Below, one piece after another: positions 30,109-37,441 of a DNA stretch of 64,000 nucleotides (its first letter is position 1; each line of letters begins with the position of its first letter). The stretch comes from Anabaena cylindrica PCC 7122 (lineage in GTDB: Bacteria > Cyanobacteriota > Cyanobacteriia > Cyanobacteriales > Nostocaceae): contig NC_019771.1 of NCBI RefSeq assembly GCF_000317695.1, forward strand, positions 1,320,001 through 1,384,000. The letters are read 5' to 3'. The notes under the pieces are model-generated. The model was given only the letters and a program-made list of their open reading frames with translations. It searched no databases and was not told where the DNA came from. The translations under genes were made by a program, and so were the position numbers.

Positions 30109-30490
30109 TATAGCCTTTCCCACTCTAGTTAGATACAAAATTACCCCTCCCCTTGGTAAGGCTACGGTGTACACACATCCTTATCCAGAGATGGTTTCCA
30201 GTCCTGAGAAAAGGATTCAAGTCACCGCAGACCCCAAACCAAAGCATGAATTACACGAATTTTTTGAGGTTTATAGCCAGACTAACCGCCAAGTTAAGCC
30301 GTAATCTTCAACTCACAACTGATGTTAACTCCCTAATTCTGAAATTATGCGGTGGTGAAGCTTAAATTTCCGGCTGAAAAAAGGCTCAAACCTATGCCAG
30401 GATTACTTGTGTGTACACCGTAGCCTTGGTAAGGGGAGGGTGCGCGATAGCGCGGGTGGGGTGTATTTCATGCGCTTGGGAATTGCTATA
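30109..30490. repeat. TATAGC palindromic repeat, copy 3 (interrupted)
   Basis: The left half (30109-30160) reads TATAGCCTTTCCCACTCTAG through CCCCTCCCCTTGGTAAG; the right half (30424-30490) continues CCTTGGTAAGGGGAGGG, GCGCGATAGCGC and ends GGGAATTGCTATA. The two ends form the terminal inverted repeat TATAGCNNTTCCC. A 262-bp miniature element has been inserted into the hairpin centre. Confidence 0.85.
30162..30423. mobile_element. GTGTACACAC miniature element A inside repeat copy 3
   Basis: The element starts CTACGGTGTACACACA and ends TGTGTGTACACCGTAG, a perfect inverted repeat. It is flanked by an 11-bp duplication (CCTTGGTAAGG, 30151-30161 and 30424-30434). The interior of about 230 bp contains no transposase and only a short open frame without family features. 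It should depend on a transposase elsewhere. Confidence 0.8.
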
Positions 30491-30660
30491 TAGCGGTTCT
30501 CGGTTGAGTGAGATACAAGAACCTCATCCCCTCCCTGCAAGCGATGAGGGGGCTATGATGTAACTCATTCAAGTGCATACCACTATAGCTTTAGGCAGAG
30601 CCTATATATAGCATTCCCAGTCGGAGACTGGGAACGAGATAAACGAGATAAAACGGTATT
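30491..30660. repeat. Intergenic repeat related to 14205-14290
   Basis: After the TATAGC repeat this segment reads CGGTTGAGTGAGATACAAGAA, CCCTCCCTGCAAGCGATGAGG and CTATGATGTAA. The inverted complement matches the stretch that follows repeat copy 2 near 14205-14290, so the two repeats travel next to each other in at least two places. Another GGAATGxxxx/CATTCC palindromic segment occurs around 30600-30635. No gene is present. Confidence 0.6.
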
Positions 30661-30672
30661 TATAATTCGTAA

Positions 30673-31227
30673 TTATCCCTGCTTGAGGAAATTTAAACCT
30701 AAGAAAAGGGCTGCTACAGTTCCAGCTACAGAGATTTCTCCTTGAGAAATTTTATCTAATACTGATTTTATGGGAATTAAAACAATTTCAATTTCTTCGG
30801 TAATATCTAGATTTTGTTCGCCTACTTTGACGGCATTTGTTGCTAAAAATAAATGTATTTGATTGGTGTCTTTGCTCGGTTTGTCATAAAGAGTGCCAAT
30901 TTTTTGTAAATTCTGGATAGTATAACCTGTTTCTTCTCTTAATTCTCTGATTGCTGCTATTTCTGCACTTTCTTTGGTGGGATTAAAGTTTCCTGCGGGT
31001 AGTTCTAAAAAAAATTCCCCTACAGCGTGTCTGTATTGACGAACAAAAATTATTTCTTGTTGATTAGTAATCGGTAAAACCAGTGCAATATCTGGTTTAA
31101 TACTGATAAAATAGTCATCTATAATTTGCCCATTAGGCAATTCTATTTTATCTTGTCTAACCTTACACCAGTGATGATCTATAATCATGTTTGATGCTAA
31201 GGTTTTCCATTTTCGTAAATGAGTCAT
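30673..31227 (-). CDS. Nudix hydrolase (ADP-ribose pyrophosphatase-like)
   Basis: The 184-residue protein contains the Nudix box NPTKESAEIAAIRELREETGY (about 95-120), preceded by FFLELPAGN, which is characteristic of ADP-ribose/ADP-glucose pyrophosphatases. The order of beta strands and the RQYRHAVGEFFLELPAG segment also match that group. It probably clears ADP-ribose or sugar nucleotides. Substrate is inferred from pattern only. It is divergent from the dipeptide epimerase gene. Confidence 0.87.
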   Translation of the reverse strand: MTHLRKWKTLASNMIIDHHWCKVRQDKIELPNGQIIDDYFISIKPDIALVLPITNQQEIIFVRQYRHAVGEFFLELPAGNFNPTKESAEIAAIRELREETGYTIQNLQKIGTLYDKPSKDTNQIHLFLATNAVKVGEQNLDITEEIEIVLIPIKSVLDKISQGEISVAGTVAALFLGLNFLKQG

Positions 31228-31324
31228 GTTTACAGTTAAGATATACAGTCAACACAATAAAATTGTAACATTCTCATCCTTCTCTCAGCGCCTCAGCGTC
31301 TCTGCGTGAGCATAAATCTTGAAT

Positions 31325-32377
31325 ATGAAAATACTTGTCAAATTATTCACTGTTAACAAACGATTTCCATTAACCATTAGTAGAGGAACAACAGCACAGA
31401 CAACTAATGTGTGGGTGCAGATTTCCCATGATGGGATTGAAGGTTGGGGGGAAGCATCACCTTTTGGTGTGGGCGATCGCAGACAATCTACTGATACAAT
31501 AAAAGAATCTTTGCTGCAAATCACCCCTATATTGCAAGCATTTAGCCCTTGGGAACGGCAGCAGATAGAGAAAGTATTGGCTCAAAAACAGTTTCCTTCT
31601 GCGGCTAGGGCGGCTGTAGATATGGCTCTGTATGATTGGATGGGTAAACATCTGGGGCTACCTCTATGGCAACTTTGGGGACTGGATAGAAAGGCGATCG
31701 CACCAACTTCGGTAACAATTGGTATTAATTCCCCAGAAGGGGCTGCTGCGAGGACGAGAGACTGGTTAGAATACATGGATGTGCGGCTGTTAAAAGTGAA
31801 GTTAGGTTCCCCAGCAGGGATAGATGCAGACAGGAAAATGTTGTTAGCTGTGCAGCAAGAAGCACCAGAAACAGAATTATTTGTAGATGCTAACGGGGGT
31901 TGGAATCTCGCAGATGCGATCGCAATGTCTCTTTGGTTAGCTGATTTAGGTATAAAATATATAGAACAGCCATTACCACGGGGTCAAGAAAACAATTTAG
32001 CTACCCTGAAGGAGCATTCCCCTTTACCAATTTTTGTAGATGAAAGTTGCTTTACCAGTACTGATATTCCTGAATTAGCCGACTATGTGGATGGTATCAA
32101 CATCAAGCTTATGAAATCTGGGGGTTTAAGCGAAGCCATGAAAATGGTACATACAGCCAAAGCACATGGTTTAAAAGTGATGTTTGGCTGTTATTCCGAT
32201 AGTTCACTGGCTAATACAGCAGCTTTACAACTTGCACCTTTAGCTGATTATTTAGATTTAGATAGCCACCTCAATTTAATTGATGACCCTTTTATGGGTG
32301 CAGTGGTGCATGAAGGACGAGTTTTACCTAATGATTTACCTGGTTTGGGAGTAAAATATAGTGCGTCTGCCGCTTAA
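31325..32377 (+). CDS. Dipeptide epimerase / N-acyl amino acid racemase (enolase superfamily, DgcA/YkfB-like)
   Basis: From the ATG at 31325 (a TTG two codons earlier is possible) the protein is 350 residues. It has the muconate-lactonising-enzyme pattern: LLKVKLG with the KxK catalytic lysine, three metal ligands in FVDANGGWN, KYIEQPLP and FVDESCF, and the opposite catalytic Lys in INIKLMKSGGL. The subgroup racemises L-Ala-D/L-Glu or N-acyl amino acids. The reading frame of the next gene overlaps by 17 nt, which strongly suggests a translationally coupled pair. Paired with a DUF1611 protein it may match DgcA, the N-acetyl-D-glutamate racemase. Confidence 0.87.
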   Translation: MKILVKLFTVNKRFPLTISRGTTAQTTNVWVQISHDGIEGWGEASPFGVGDRRQSTDTIKESLLQITPILQAFSPWERQQIEKVLAQKQFPSAARAAVDMALYDWMGKHLGLPLWQLWGLDRKAIAPTSVTIGINSPEGAAARTRDWLEYMDVRLLKVKLGSPAGIDADRKMLLAVQQEAPETELFVDANGGWNLADAIAMSLWLADLGIKYIEQPLPRGQENNLATLKEHSPLPIFVDESCFTSTDIPELADYVDGINIKLMKSGGLSEAMKMVHTAKAHGLKVMFGCYSDSSLANTAALQLAPLADYLDLDSHLNLIDDPFMGAVVHEGRVLPNDLPGLGVKYSASAA

Positions 32378-33407
32378 TCAAAAAACAGCAATTTTACTGC
32401 ATGAGGGACTCAGTGGTACTCAGGGTAAAACCGGTTTGTCCATTTTACGCTACAGTGAAGCCCCAATTGTCGCAGTTATTGACCGTGAATCTGTTGGTAA
32501 ATCTTTATCAGAGTTAACAGGTATCAAGCGTGATGTTCCCATTGTGGCATCTGTAGCGGCAACGTTTCAGTATATGCCGGAAGTATTAGTAATTGGTATT
32601 GCTCCCAAAGGTGGGTTAGTACCAGATAATTACTGGCCTGATATTAAAGAGGCTCTTAAAGGGGGAATGTCTTTGGTTAACGGTTTACACACACCTTTAG
32701 CTAATATCCCGGAGTTGAATGCACTTTTAAAACCAGGACAGTTAATTTGGGATGTACGCAAAGAACCGGCTAATTTAGATGTCGCTTCCGGGTTAGCCCG
32801 GACTCTTCCCTGTCGTCGGGTGTTGACGGTGGGGACTGATATGGCGATTGGTAAAATGTCCACTAGTTTAGAATTACATTGGGCTGCAAAGTTGCGGGGT
32901 TGGCGTTCTAAGTTTTTGGCAACTGGCCAAACTGGTTTAATGTTAGAAGGTGATGGTGTAGCTTTGGATGCTGTGCGGGTAGATTTTGCTGCGGGTGCTG
33001 TAGAACAGTTGGTAATGCGTTTTGGTAAACACTACGATATTCTGCAAATTGAAGGACAAGGTTCTTTGTTGCATCCCGGTTCGACTGCAACTTTACCGTT
33101 AATTCGTGGTTCTCAACCAACACATTTGGTATTAGTTCATCAAGCAGGACAAACTCATAACCGCAATAATCCTCATGTACCAATTCCACCATTACCAGAA
33201 GTAATTAAAATGTATGAAATGGTGGCTAGTGCTGCGGGTGCTTTTGCTAAAGTTCCTGTGGTGGGTATAGCGTTGAATACTAGAAATTTAGATGAAGCTG
33301 AAGCCAGGAGTGCGATCGCTCAAACTACAATAGAAACCGGGCTACCTTGCACAGATCCTGTGCGTTTTGATGCTGGTTTATTGTTAGATGCAGTGATGCG
33401 GGGTTAG
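32361..33407 (+). CDS. DUF1611 family protein (DgcN-like N-acetyltransferase)
   Basis: The 348-residue protein begins at a GTG inside the 3' end of the epimerase gene. It resembles DUF1611 throughout, with a P-loop-like VGTDMAIGKMSTSLEL (about 155-170), the QTGLMLEGDGV segment and the C-terminal HNRNNPHVPIPPL. The family has been linked to DgcN, which acetylates D-glutamate before DgcA racemises it. The acetyltransferase role is taken from that work and not proven here. With the upstream epimerase it forms a two-gene module for D-amino acid or peptidoglycan peptide use. Confidence 0.82.
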   Translation: MRLPLNQKTAILLHEGLSGTQGKTGLSILRYSEAPIVAVIDRESVGKSLSELTGIKRDVPIVASVAATFQYMPEVLVIGIAPKGGLVPDNYWPDIKEALKGGMSLVNGLHTPLANIPELNALLKPGQLIWDVRKEPANLDVASGLARTLPCRRVLTVGTDMAIGKMSTSLELHWAAKLRGWRSKFLATGQTGLMLEGDGVALDAVRVDFAAGAVEQLVMRFGKHYDILQIEGQGSLLHPGSTATLPLIRGSQPTHLVLVHQAGQTHNRNNPHVPIPPLPEVIKMYEMVASAAGAFAKVPVVGIALNTRNLDEAEARSAIAQTTIETGLPCTDPVRFDAGLLLDAVMRG

Positions 33408-33546
33408 GGTATTAGTACAACGCGGCGGAAATAAAGCTACTATTCTCAGTTGCTCAAAGCCGCGTAATATAAAGATTTCTGATTTTAGGTAAGAGGGGAA
33501 ATGAGCGATCACACTTATTACTAATTGCACTTTCAAGGCAATTCGC

Positions 33547-33809
33547 CTATTTCTCAAAAACCTGGATATTAGGCTCATTTAGCACAAACCCGTTATCAGT
33601 CACTTCACCCATTTTCCCGGCAATAGCCGCTACCCACATCGGAAAGTTTGCCTGTGCATCCGTTAGCTTCTTCCACATTTTGGGTTTGACTTTGACGCTA
33701 ATAATGCGTCCATCACAATCAAGCTCAAACTGTTGCCAATTGTTCTCTACAGTTTTGGCTTCTGGAAAGTCTCAAATTTGGGTAAATGAACGGTTTTTGA
33801 TGGTTTCAT
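33547..33809 (-). pseudogene. Short conserved protein gene, frameshifted
   Basis: On the minus strand an ATG at 33809 opens MKPSKTVHLPKFETF. A one-base loss near 33772 moves the frame; the continuation reads PEAKTVENNWQQFELDCDGR and ends in NEPNIQVFEK with a stop at 33547-33549. The total of 263 bp is one base short of 88 codons. I do not recognise the family. The rest of the 33408-33889 gap holds no gene. Confidence 0.6.
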
Positions 33810-33889
33810 CACTTATTCCTTGCACTTTATTGTATCTTATCCCCCTATATCCCTTGATTTATATAGGTTTTACATTTATTCAGCATCCC

Positions 33890-34507
33890 CTAACTACCAG
33901 CTTGAAAAATCTGGTTAGCAGTTAAGGACAACTCTGGAAAGGTTGCTGAAATTATCTGGTCGTCACCTCTGAACTGACTAACTTGGTATTCCCCTTCAAC
34001 TAACGAGTAAATTGAGATAGTGGGTTGCTTAGGATTGCCAAGAAAACGCCTACCTCCCAATGCAGCGTAGTCTACAATCCAGTATTCTGGAATGCCTACA
34101 GCTTCGTATTGACCTAGTTTTGTGAAATAGTCATCACGCCAGTTTGTGCTAACTACCTCAATCACCAAGGGGATTGACGCACCCTGAGTAACTGTAGATT
34201 GCTTTTTCCACAGAGGTTCATTTACGAGATTGGGGCGATTGACCACCAATATATCTGGTGAATAACCGGATTCATTTTCAGGTGGTTTGACAAGTGCAGT
34301 TTTGGGAATGAAGTAGGGAAGATGTAATCGCTTAATGTCGGCAGATATTTCTAGTGCCAAAAAACCGACAATATCTTCATGCTCCCCTGTAGGCTGTGAC
34401 ATCTCAATAATTACCCCGTCATGCAGTTCATACCGTCCTCCCTCTGGTTTCCATTGGGCAAACTCCTCAAAGGTTACTAGCTTGATTTTAGGTAAGACTT
34501 GAACCAT
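33890..34507 (-). CDS. Uma2 family endonuclease-like protein (DUF820)
   Basis: The 205-residue protein shows the family start (KIKLVTFEEFAQWKPEGGRYELHDGVIIEM), the PD-(D/E)XK core (GYSPDILVVNRP, then VIEVVS with a Lys/Asp pair downstream) and the GIPEYWIVD end pattern. Uma2 proteins are greatly expanded in cyanobacteria and are predicted nucleases of unknown target. It lies 75 nt downstream of a small ribbon-helix-helix gene on the same strand, an arrangement reminiscent of toxin-antitoxin pairs, but a toxic role is not established. Confidence 0.85.
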   Translation of the reverse strand: MVQVLPKIKLVTFEEFAQWKPEGGRYELHDGVIIEMSQPTGEHEDIVGFLALEISADIKRLHLPYFIPKTALVKPPENESGYSPDILVVNRPNLVNEPLWKKQSTVTQGASIPLVIEVVSTNWRDDYFTKLGQYEAVGIPEYWIVDYAALGGRRFLGNPKQPTISIYSLVEGEYQVSQFRGDDQIISATFPELSLTANQIFQAGS

Positions 34508-34582
34508 AATTTACCTACCTTTCTGTTTTTGGCGTTGTTGGTTGGCGATGACGAAACGCCCACTCTCAGTAAATCGCTAACT

Positions 34583-34756
34583 TTATTTTTGGTTTTGTAT
34601 TTCTACCTCAAATTGGTTTTTTTCAAGCAGCGCCCTTTTGACTATTGCACTTACTAGCTGAGGGACTGACCGAAATTCAGATTTAGCCCACTTCTCCAGT
34701 GCCACGTACTCATCAGGGTCAAAGCTGATAGTTGTTCTAGGTCGTTTGGTAGCCAT
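34583..34756 (-). CDS. Ribbon-helix-helix (CopG/Arc-like) small DNA-binding protein
   Basis: From the ATG at 34756 the protein has 57 residues: MATKRPRTTISFDPDEY, a beta strand, then two helices (ALEKWAKSEF, VPQLVSAIVKRALLEK). This is the RHH pattern of a small repressor/antitoxin. Five extra codons upstream of the chosen ATG add MMLLF and lack any family match. It probably binds the 11-bp inverted repeat just upstream (34818-34858) and may autoregulate itself and the Uma2 gene. Confidence 0.75.
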   Translation of the reverse strand: MATKRPRTTISFDPDEYVALEKWAKSEFRSVPQLVSAIVKRALLEKNQFEVEIQNQK

Positions 34757-34817
34757 GAATAATAGCATCATTTGTCTATCTAACTGCCATTATCATCTAT
34801 CAGCACCAATACGTCTT

Positions 34818-34870
34818 AAGTACATCACCAATATACTATATTGACAAGTGATGTACTTGATGATTAGTAT
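34818..34870 (+). promoter_or_regulatory. TTGACA promoter overlapping a perfect inverted repeat
   Basis: Perfect 11-bp arms AAGTACATCAC (34818-34828) and GTGATGTACTT (34848-34858) flank a consensus TTGACA at 34841-34846. TAGTAT (34865-34870) follows after an 18-nt spacer on the plus strand. The arms are well suited to binding a dimeric repressor such as the ribbon-helix-helix protein encoded 60 nt away on the other strand. The remaining part of the gap to 35095 holds a second inverted repeat. Confidence 0.55.
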
Positions 34871-34958
34871 AGCATCATGTCCACTATGCAAGTCAAGCGC
34901 ATAGGCAAAAGCACCAAATATCAAGCAATGGAGGAATGAAAACCGCCAAAATTTGCAA

Positions 34959-35042
34959 TGCACATAACGCATATATACCCTAGTTGATCAGGCATCCATC
35001 CTCAAAATGCAGGATATGAAATGCAGATACGCGTTATGTGCA
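34959..35042. repeat. TGCACATAACGC inverted repeat
   Basis: Perfect 12-bp arms TGCACATAACGC (34959-34970) and GCGTTATGTGCA (35031-35042) flank a 60-bp centre. A related direct form (ACGCATAACGCATAA) lies at 35072-35088, just upstream of the small hypothetical gene. It could be a regulatory site or the remnant of a miniature element. Confidence 0.5.
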
Positions 35043-35095
35043 ATTCATCCACTGCATTTATGCAAAATTCAACTAACGCATAACGCATAAATTTT

Positions 35096-35332
35096 ATGGA
35101 ACAACAGGAGCGAATTATTTACGAAACATTGCTCGGTGTAAGGGTATGTGATTCTCACTGGTGGAGAGTTAGACAATCAATGATTGCCTGTGAACTCCCA
35201 CTAACCAAGTCAGGATTAATTGATGTAGGCGATAGTTTCAGCTTTTCTATTAGTAGTGAATCCTGGGAATTTACATTGGGACAGAAACCACTGGTAGGAA
35301 TCATTATCCCGTCAGGAATTTTACATAAATAA
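35096..35332 (+). CDS. Small hypothetical protein
   Basis: A 78-residue frame (MEQQERIIYETLLGVRVCDSHWW..) with no family I recognise. It is mostly beta-prone and soluble. The ATG has no clear ribosome-binding site. An AACCCTG/CAGGGTT hairpin (35332-35357) follows directly, in line with the end of a real gene, but the frame could also be fortuitous. Confidence 0.4.
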   Translation: MEQQERIIYETLLGVRVCDSHWWRVRQSMIACELPLTKSGLIDVGDSFSFSISSESWEFTLGQKPLVGIIIPSGILHK

Positions 35333-35357
35333 ACCCTGCCAGTTCACTAACAGGGTT
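35332..35357 (+). terminator. Possible hairpin terminator after the small hypothetical gene
   Basis: AACCCTG (35332-35338) and CAGGGTT (35351-35357) form a perfect 7-bp stem with a 12-nt loop. There is no strong T run, so termination would be weak. Confidence 0.4.
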
Positions 35358-35443
35358 GAGTCTTGTACTGCTGGGATGTTTATCTGAAAGGGATTCTAAA
35401 AACTTCCCACTTTATCAAAACTGTATTGTATTCAAGATTATTG

Positions 35444-35581
35444 CTATAAAGCGTCTTGAATTTCATCACCCAAAGCACCACCAGCGGATATACCTCCAAT
35501 AATACCAGCTGGGCCAGCCAGTAAAAATCCGGCAACGCCTCCTATAACAGATCCAATTATTCTTCCAAGAAGTCCGCAGCC
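35444..35581 (-). pseudogene. N-terminally truncated glycine-zipper protein fragment
   Basis: A frame on the minus strand reads GCGLLGRIIGSVIGGVAGFL, then LAGPAGIIGGISAGGALGDE and IQDAL to a stop at 35444-35446. The small-residue periodicity (GxxxG, GxxG) is that of a glycine-zipper membrane segment or a pore-forming bacteriocin-like peptide. The upstream part is lost where the TATAGC repeat copy 4 begins at 35583, which puts a stop right before the fragment. Confidence 0.5.
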
Positions 35582-35582
35582 T

Positions 35583-35876
35583 TATAGCCTTTCCCAAGCT
35601 CATGAAATACACCCCACCCGCTCTGTCGCGCACCCTCCCCTTGGTAAGCTACCGTGTACACACAAGTGGTTGCCTCATAGGTTTCAGGTTTTTTAGCCCC
35701 TGAAATGCCTGATATTTTGCGAAACTCAAACCTCCATCTCTCTATAAAATTGGGATTTAGAGTGGCAAAACCAAGCGTTAGGTATGATTTCAAGACTTGT
35801 GTGTACACGGTAGCCTTGGTAAGGGGAGGGTTGGGGAGGGGTAATTTTGTATCTAACTAGAGTGGGAAAGGCTATA
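35583..35876. repeat. TATAGC palindromic repeat, copy 4 (interrupted)
   Basis: The two halves (35583-35648 and 35814-35876) restore the full repeat: TATAGCCTTTCCCA at the left end, CCACCCGCTCTGTCGCGC, the CCCTTGGTAAGGGG palindrome, GGGTTGGGGAGGGGTAATTT, and GGGAAAGGCTATA at the right end. The palindrome centre carries miniature element B. Confidence 0.85.
35649..35813. mobile_element. GTGTACACAC miniature element B inside repeat copy 4
   Basis: This 165-bp element has perfect ends CTACCGTGTACACACAAG and CTTGTGTGTACACGGTAG. It is flanked by a 10-bp direct repeat CCTTGGTAAG (35639-35648 and 35814-35823), the same target as elements A and C. The roughly 130-bp interior is unlike that of A and C and has no coding capacity for a transposase. 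Confidence 0.82.
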
Positions 35877-35996
35877 TTGTGTGGGCATTTTATTGAAAAT
35901 ATGGGCATAATTGTTTATAATCCTTGCCCCGTAAGGGTTTTGTTATAATCAATCCTCAATCACCATAAAAAGAACGCAAGAGCCAAATAATTAAAT

Positions 35997-36088
35997 ACTG
36001 GAGTTTAGACTAATCTCCCCCCTTAATCCGCCAAAGTCTCTCCAGACAAGGCTTTGAGCCTACAAAAAAATTTAGTCTAAACTCCAGT
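35997..36088. mobile_element. 92-bp miniature inverted-repeat element
   Basis: A perfect 17-bp inverted repeat ACTGGAGTTTAGACTAA / TTAGTCTAAACTCCAGT encloses 58 bp of C-rich then A-rich sequence. TAAAT flanks both sides (35992-35996 and 36089-36093) as a possible 5-bp target duplication. No related transposase is in the window. The surrounding gap (35877-36186) holds no gene. Confidence 0.6.
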
Positions 36089-36186
36089 TAAATTAAATAG
36101 CAAAGATACCAAATACTGATATAGCAACGGGTTTTTAATTAAATCTAGGGATGTTAAGTACTAATCAAATCAACACCAAAGATAAT

Positions 36187-36399
36187 TTACTTTGGAAGAA
36201 AACTAAAATATTTATGTCCCTGAAATATTTCATAATCATTCTGATTTAGCACTGTTTCACTGATCTGATCTGACAACCACTTAATTGAATTAGCCGTTGC
36301 TGGGAATGCAGAAATTATTGCTACTAATAACATCAAAGATTTCCAAAATGCGGAATTGCTATTTCCGAATTTATCAATATTAAAACCCGAAGAAATCAT
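36187..36399 (-). CDS. Possible small membrane protein
   Basis: A 70-residue frame with a hydrophobic segment at about 19-37 (FWKSLMLLVAIISAFPATA) and a polar tail. I find no family or ribosome-binding site; the AGGAG nearby serves the divergent gene on the plus strand. It may be a small membrane protein or a chance frame. Confidence 0.3.
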   Translation of the reverse strand: MISSGFNIDKFGNSNSAFWKSLMLLVAIISAFPATANSIKWLSDQISETVLNQNDYEIFQGHKYFSFLPK

Positions 36400-36413
36400 T
36401 AGGAGCTAAAAAA

Positions 36414-36493
36414 ATGTGTACTTTAACTATCCGTTTACCAGATGACAAACACACAAGATTAAAAGAACTGGCTCAAACTAGAGGAGTCGGTAG
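36414..36493 (+). pseudogene. CopG-type antitoxin fragment interrupted by an element end
   Basis: After a strong AGGAG, an ATG opens MCTLTIRLPDDKHTRLKELA, the start of a ribbon-helix-helix antitoxin, continuing QTRGVGS. The frame then enters the inverted-repeat end of a GTGTACACAC element at 36494 and the rest of the family sequence is absent. No continuation was seen beyond the mobile region on the right. Confidence 0.65.
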
Positions 36494-36534
36494 CTACGGT
36501 GTACACACAAGCCTTGCTCCCAAAGCAACTCAAA
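36494..36534. repeat. Single end of a GTGTACACAC-type element
   Basis: The sequence CTACGGTGTACACACAAG is the left terminus of elements A-C. Here no matching right end follows; about 40 bp later the DUF6262/tyrosine-recombinase element begins. The element may have been cut by that insertion or by deletion. Confidence 0.6.
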
Positions 36535-36682
36535 AATGTGATCCATGGTTATATACACCACAACGTACACAATGCCTACTGTACAAGGGGTTGACGTTAT
36601 GCAGAGTTTACACAACGTAGAACATCATTGCGGCTTTATCTGTTTTAAACGTGCCTATATTTAAAGCTAATCTTATGGGTGT

Positions 36683-37441
36683 TTAAACAGAAGCTAATGA
36701 TGTTTTAAATAATCCAACTTTTGATCTGACTTTTGTACCTTTAGATAAAGTTTCTTTGACTACCGCGATAGCATATTGTACTTGTTCCTCTGTTGATGAT
36801 TCAATTAATTCAGTTAATCCTGGATTGAGCTTAATTCCCATCTTCTCTAATTGAAATGTTATTTCAGAATTAATAATCTTGTCAACCATTTTAACAGGAT
36901 TTATTTCTTCAGAAGTAGATTGACTAGGATGGTTGACAACAAATAAATCTTGGGGAGAAATTTTCAATTCTTGATTGATTAATTTAATTTCCTGATGAAG
37001 TTGCTGTATTTGTTCTGCTTGTTTTTTATTTTCGCTCTGTAAATGCTCAATTAGCTTTTGACTATCTTGTTGCTGATAAATTTGACCAATCAGTAACTGA
37101 TTATCTTGTTTCGACTTTATTAACAGAGAATTTAATCGTTTAACTTCTTCCCGGAGAGTATAGATTACTGTAGCCTGAGAAGAAATAGATGCTGTATTTT
37201 GTGACAATCTAATTGGATGTTGTTGTGTTCTCAGTGAGTTAATTCTTTCTCTTAACTCTGGGTATTTGTATATATAACTAGTAGAAACTCCAGCTAATCT
37301 TGCTACATTAGCTACAGTTATCGGTTGATTTGAGATAGTTAAGCTTCTAATAGCTTTATCTGTTGCCTCAGCAGCTAAACGTTTTTTCTCTAAAGCAGCA
37401 TTACTCAGAGCAGCTAAACGTTTATTTTTAGCCTCATTCAT
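36683..37441 (-). CDS. TnpC-like transposition protein (DUF6262)
   Basis: From the ATG at 37441 the protein is 252 residues: NEAKNKRLAALSNAALEKKRLAAEATDKAIRSL, then an HTH-like TVANVARLAGVSTSYIYKYPELRERI and a long coiled coil (about 105-170). This is the DUF6262/TnpC pattern of proteins encoded with tyrosine-recombinase trios. It is thought to help target or orient insertion. The ATG overlaps the end of tnpB, indicating translational coupling; starts farther upstream give a worse fit. The gene itself is intact even though its partners are damaged. Confidence 0.72.
   Translation of the reverse strand: MNEAKNKRLAALSNAALEKKRLAAEATDKAIRSLTISNQPITVANVARLAGVSTSYIYKYPELRERINSLRTQQHPIRLSQNTASISSQATVIYTLREEVKRLNSLLIKSKQDNQLLIGQIYQQQDSQKLIEHLQSENKKQAEQIQQLHQEIKLINQELKISPQDLFVVNHPSQSTSEEINPVKMVDKIINSEITFQLEKMGIKLNPGLTELIESSTEEQVQYAIAVVKETLSKGTKVRSKVGLFKTSLASV

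Noticed and set aside
30153..30365. A 70-residue protein gene in miniature element A
   Set aside because: It starts in the repeat, has no ribosome-binding site and no family resemblance.
35557..35808. An 83-residue minus-strand gene
   Set aside because: It spans miniature element B and the TATAGC repeat and lacks conserved sequence.
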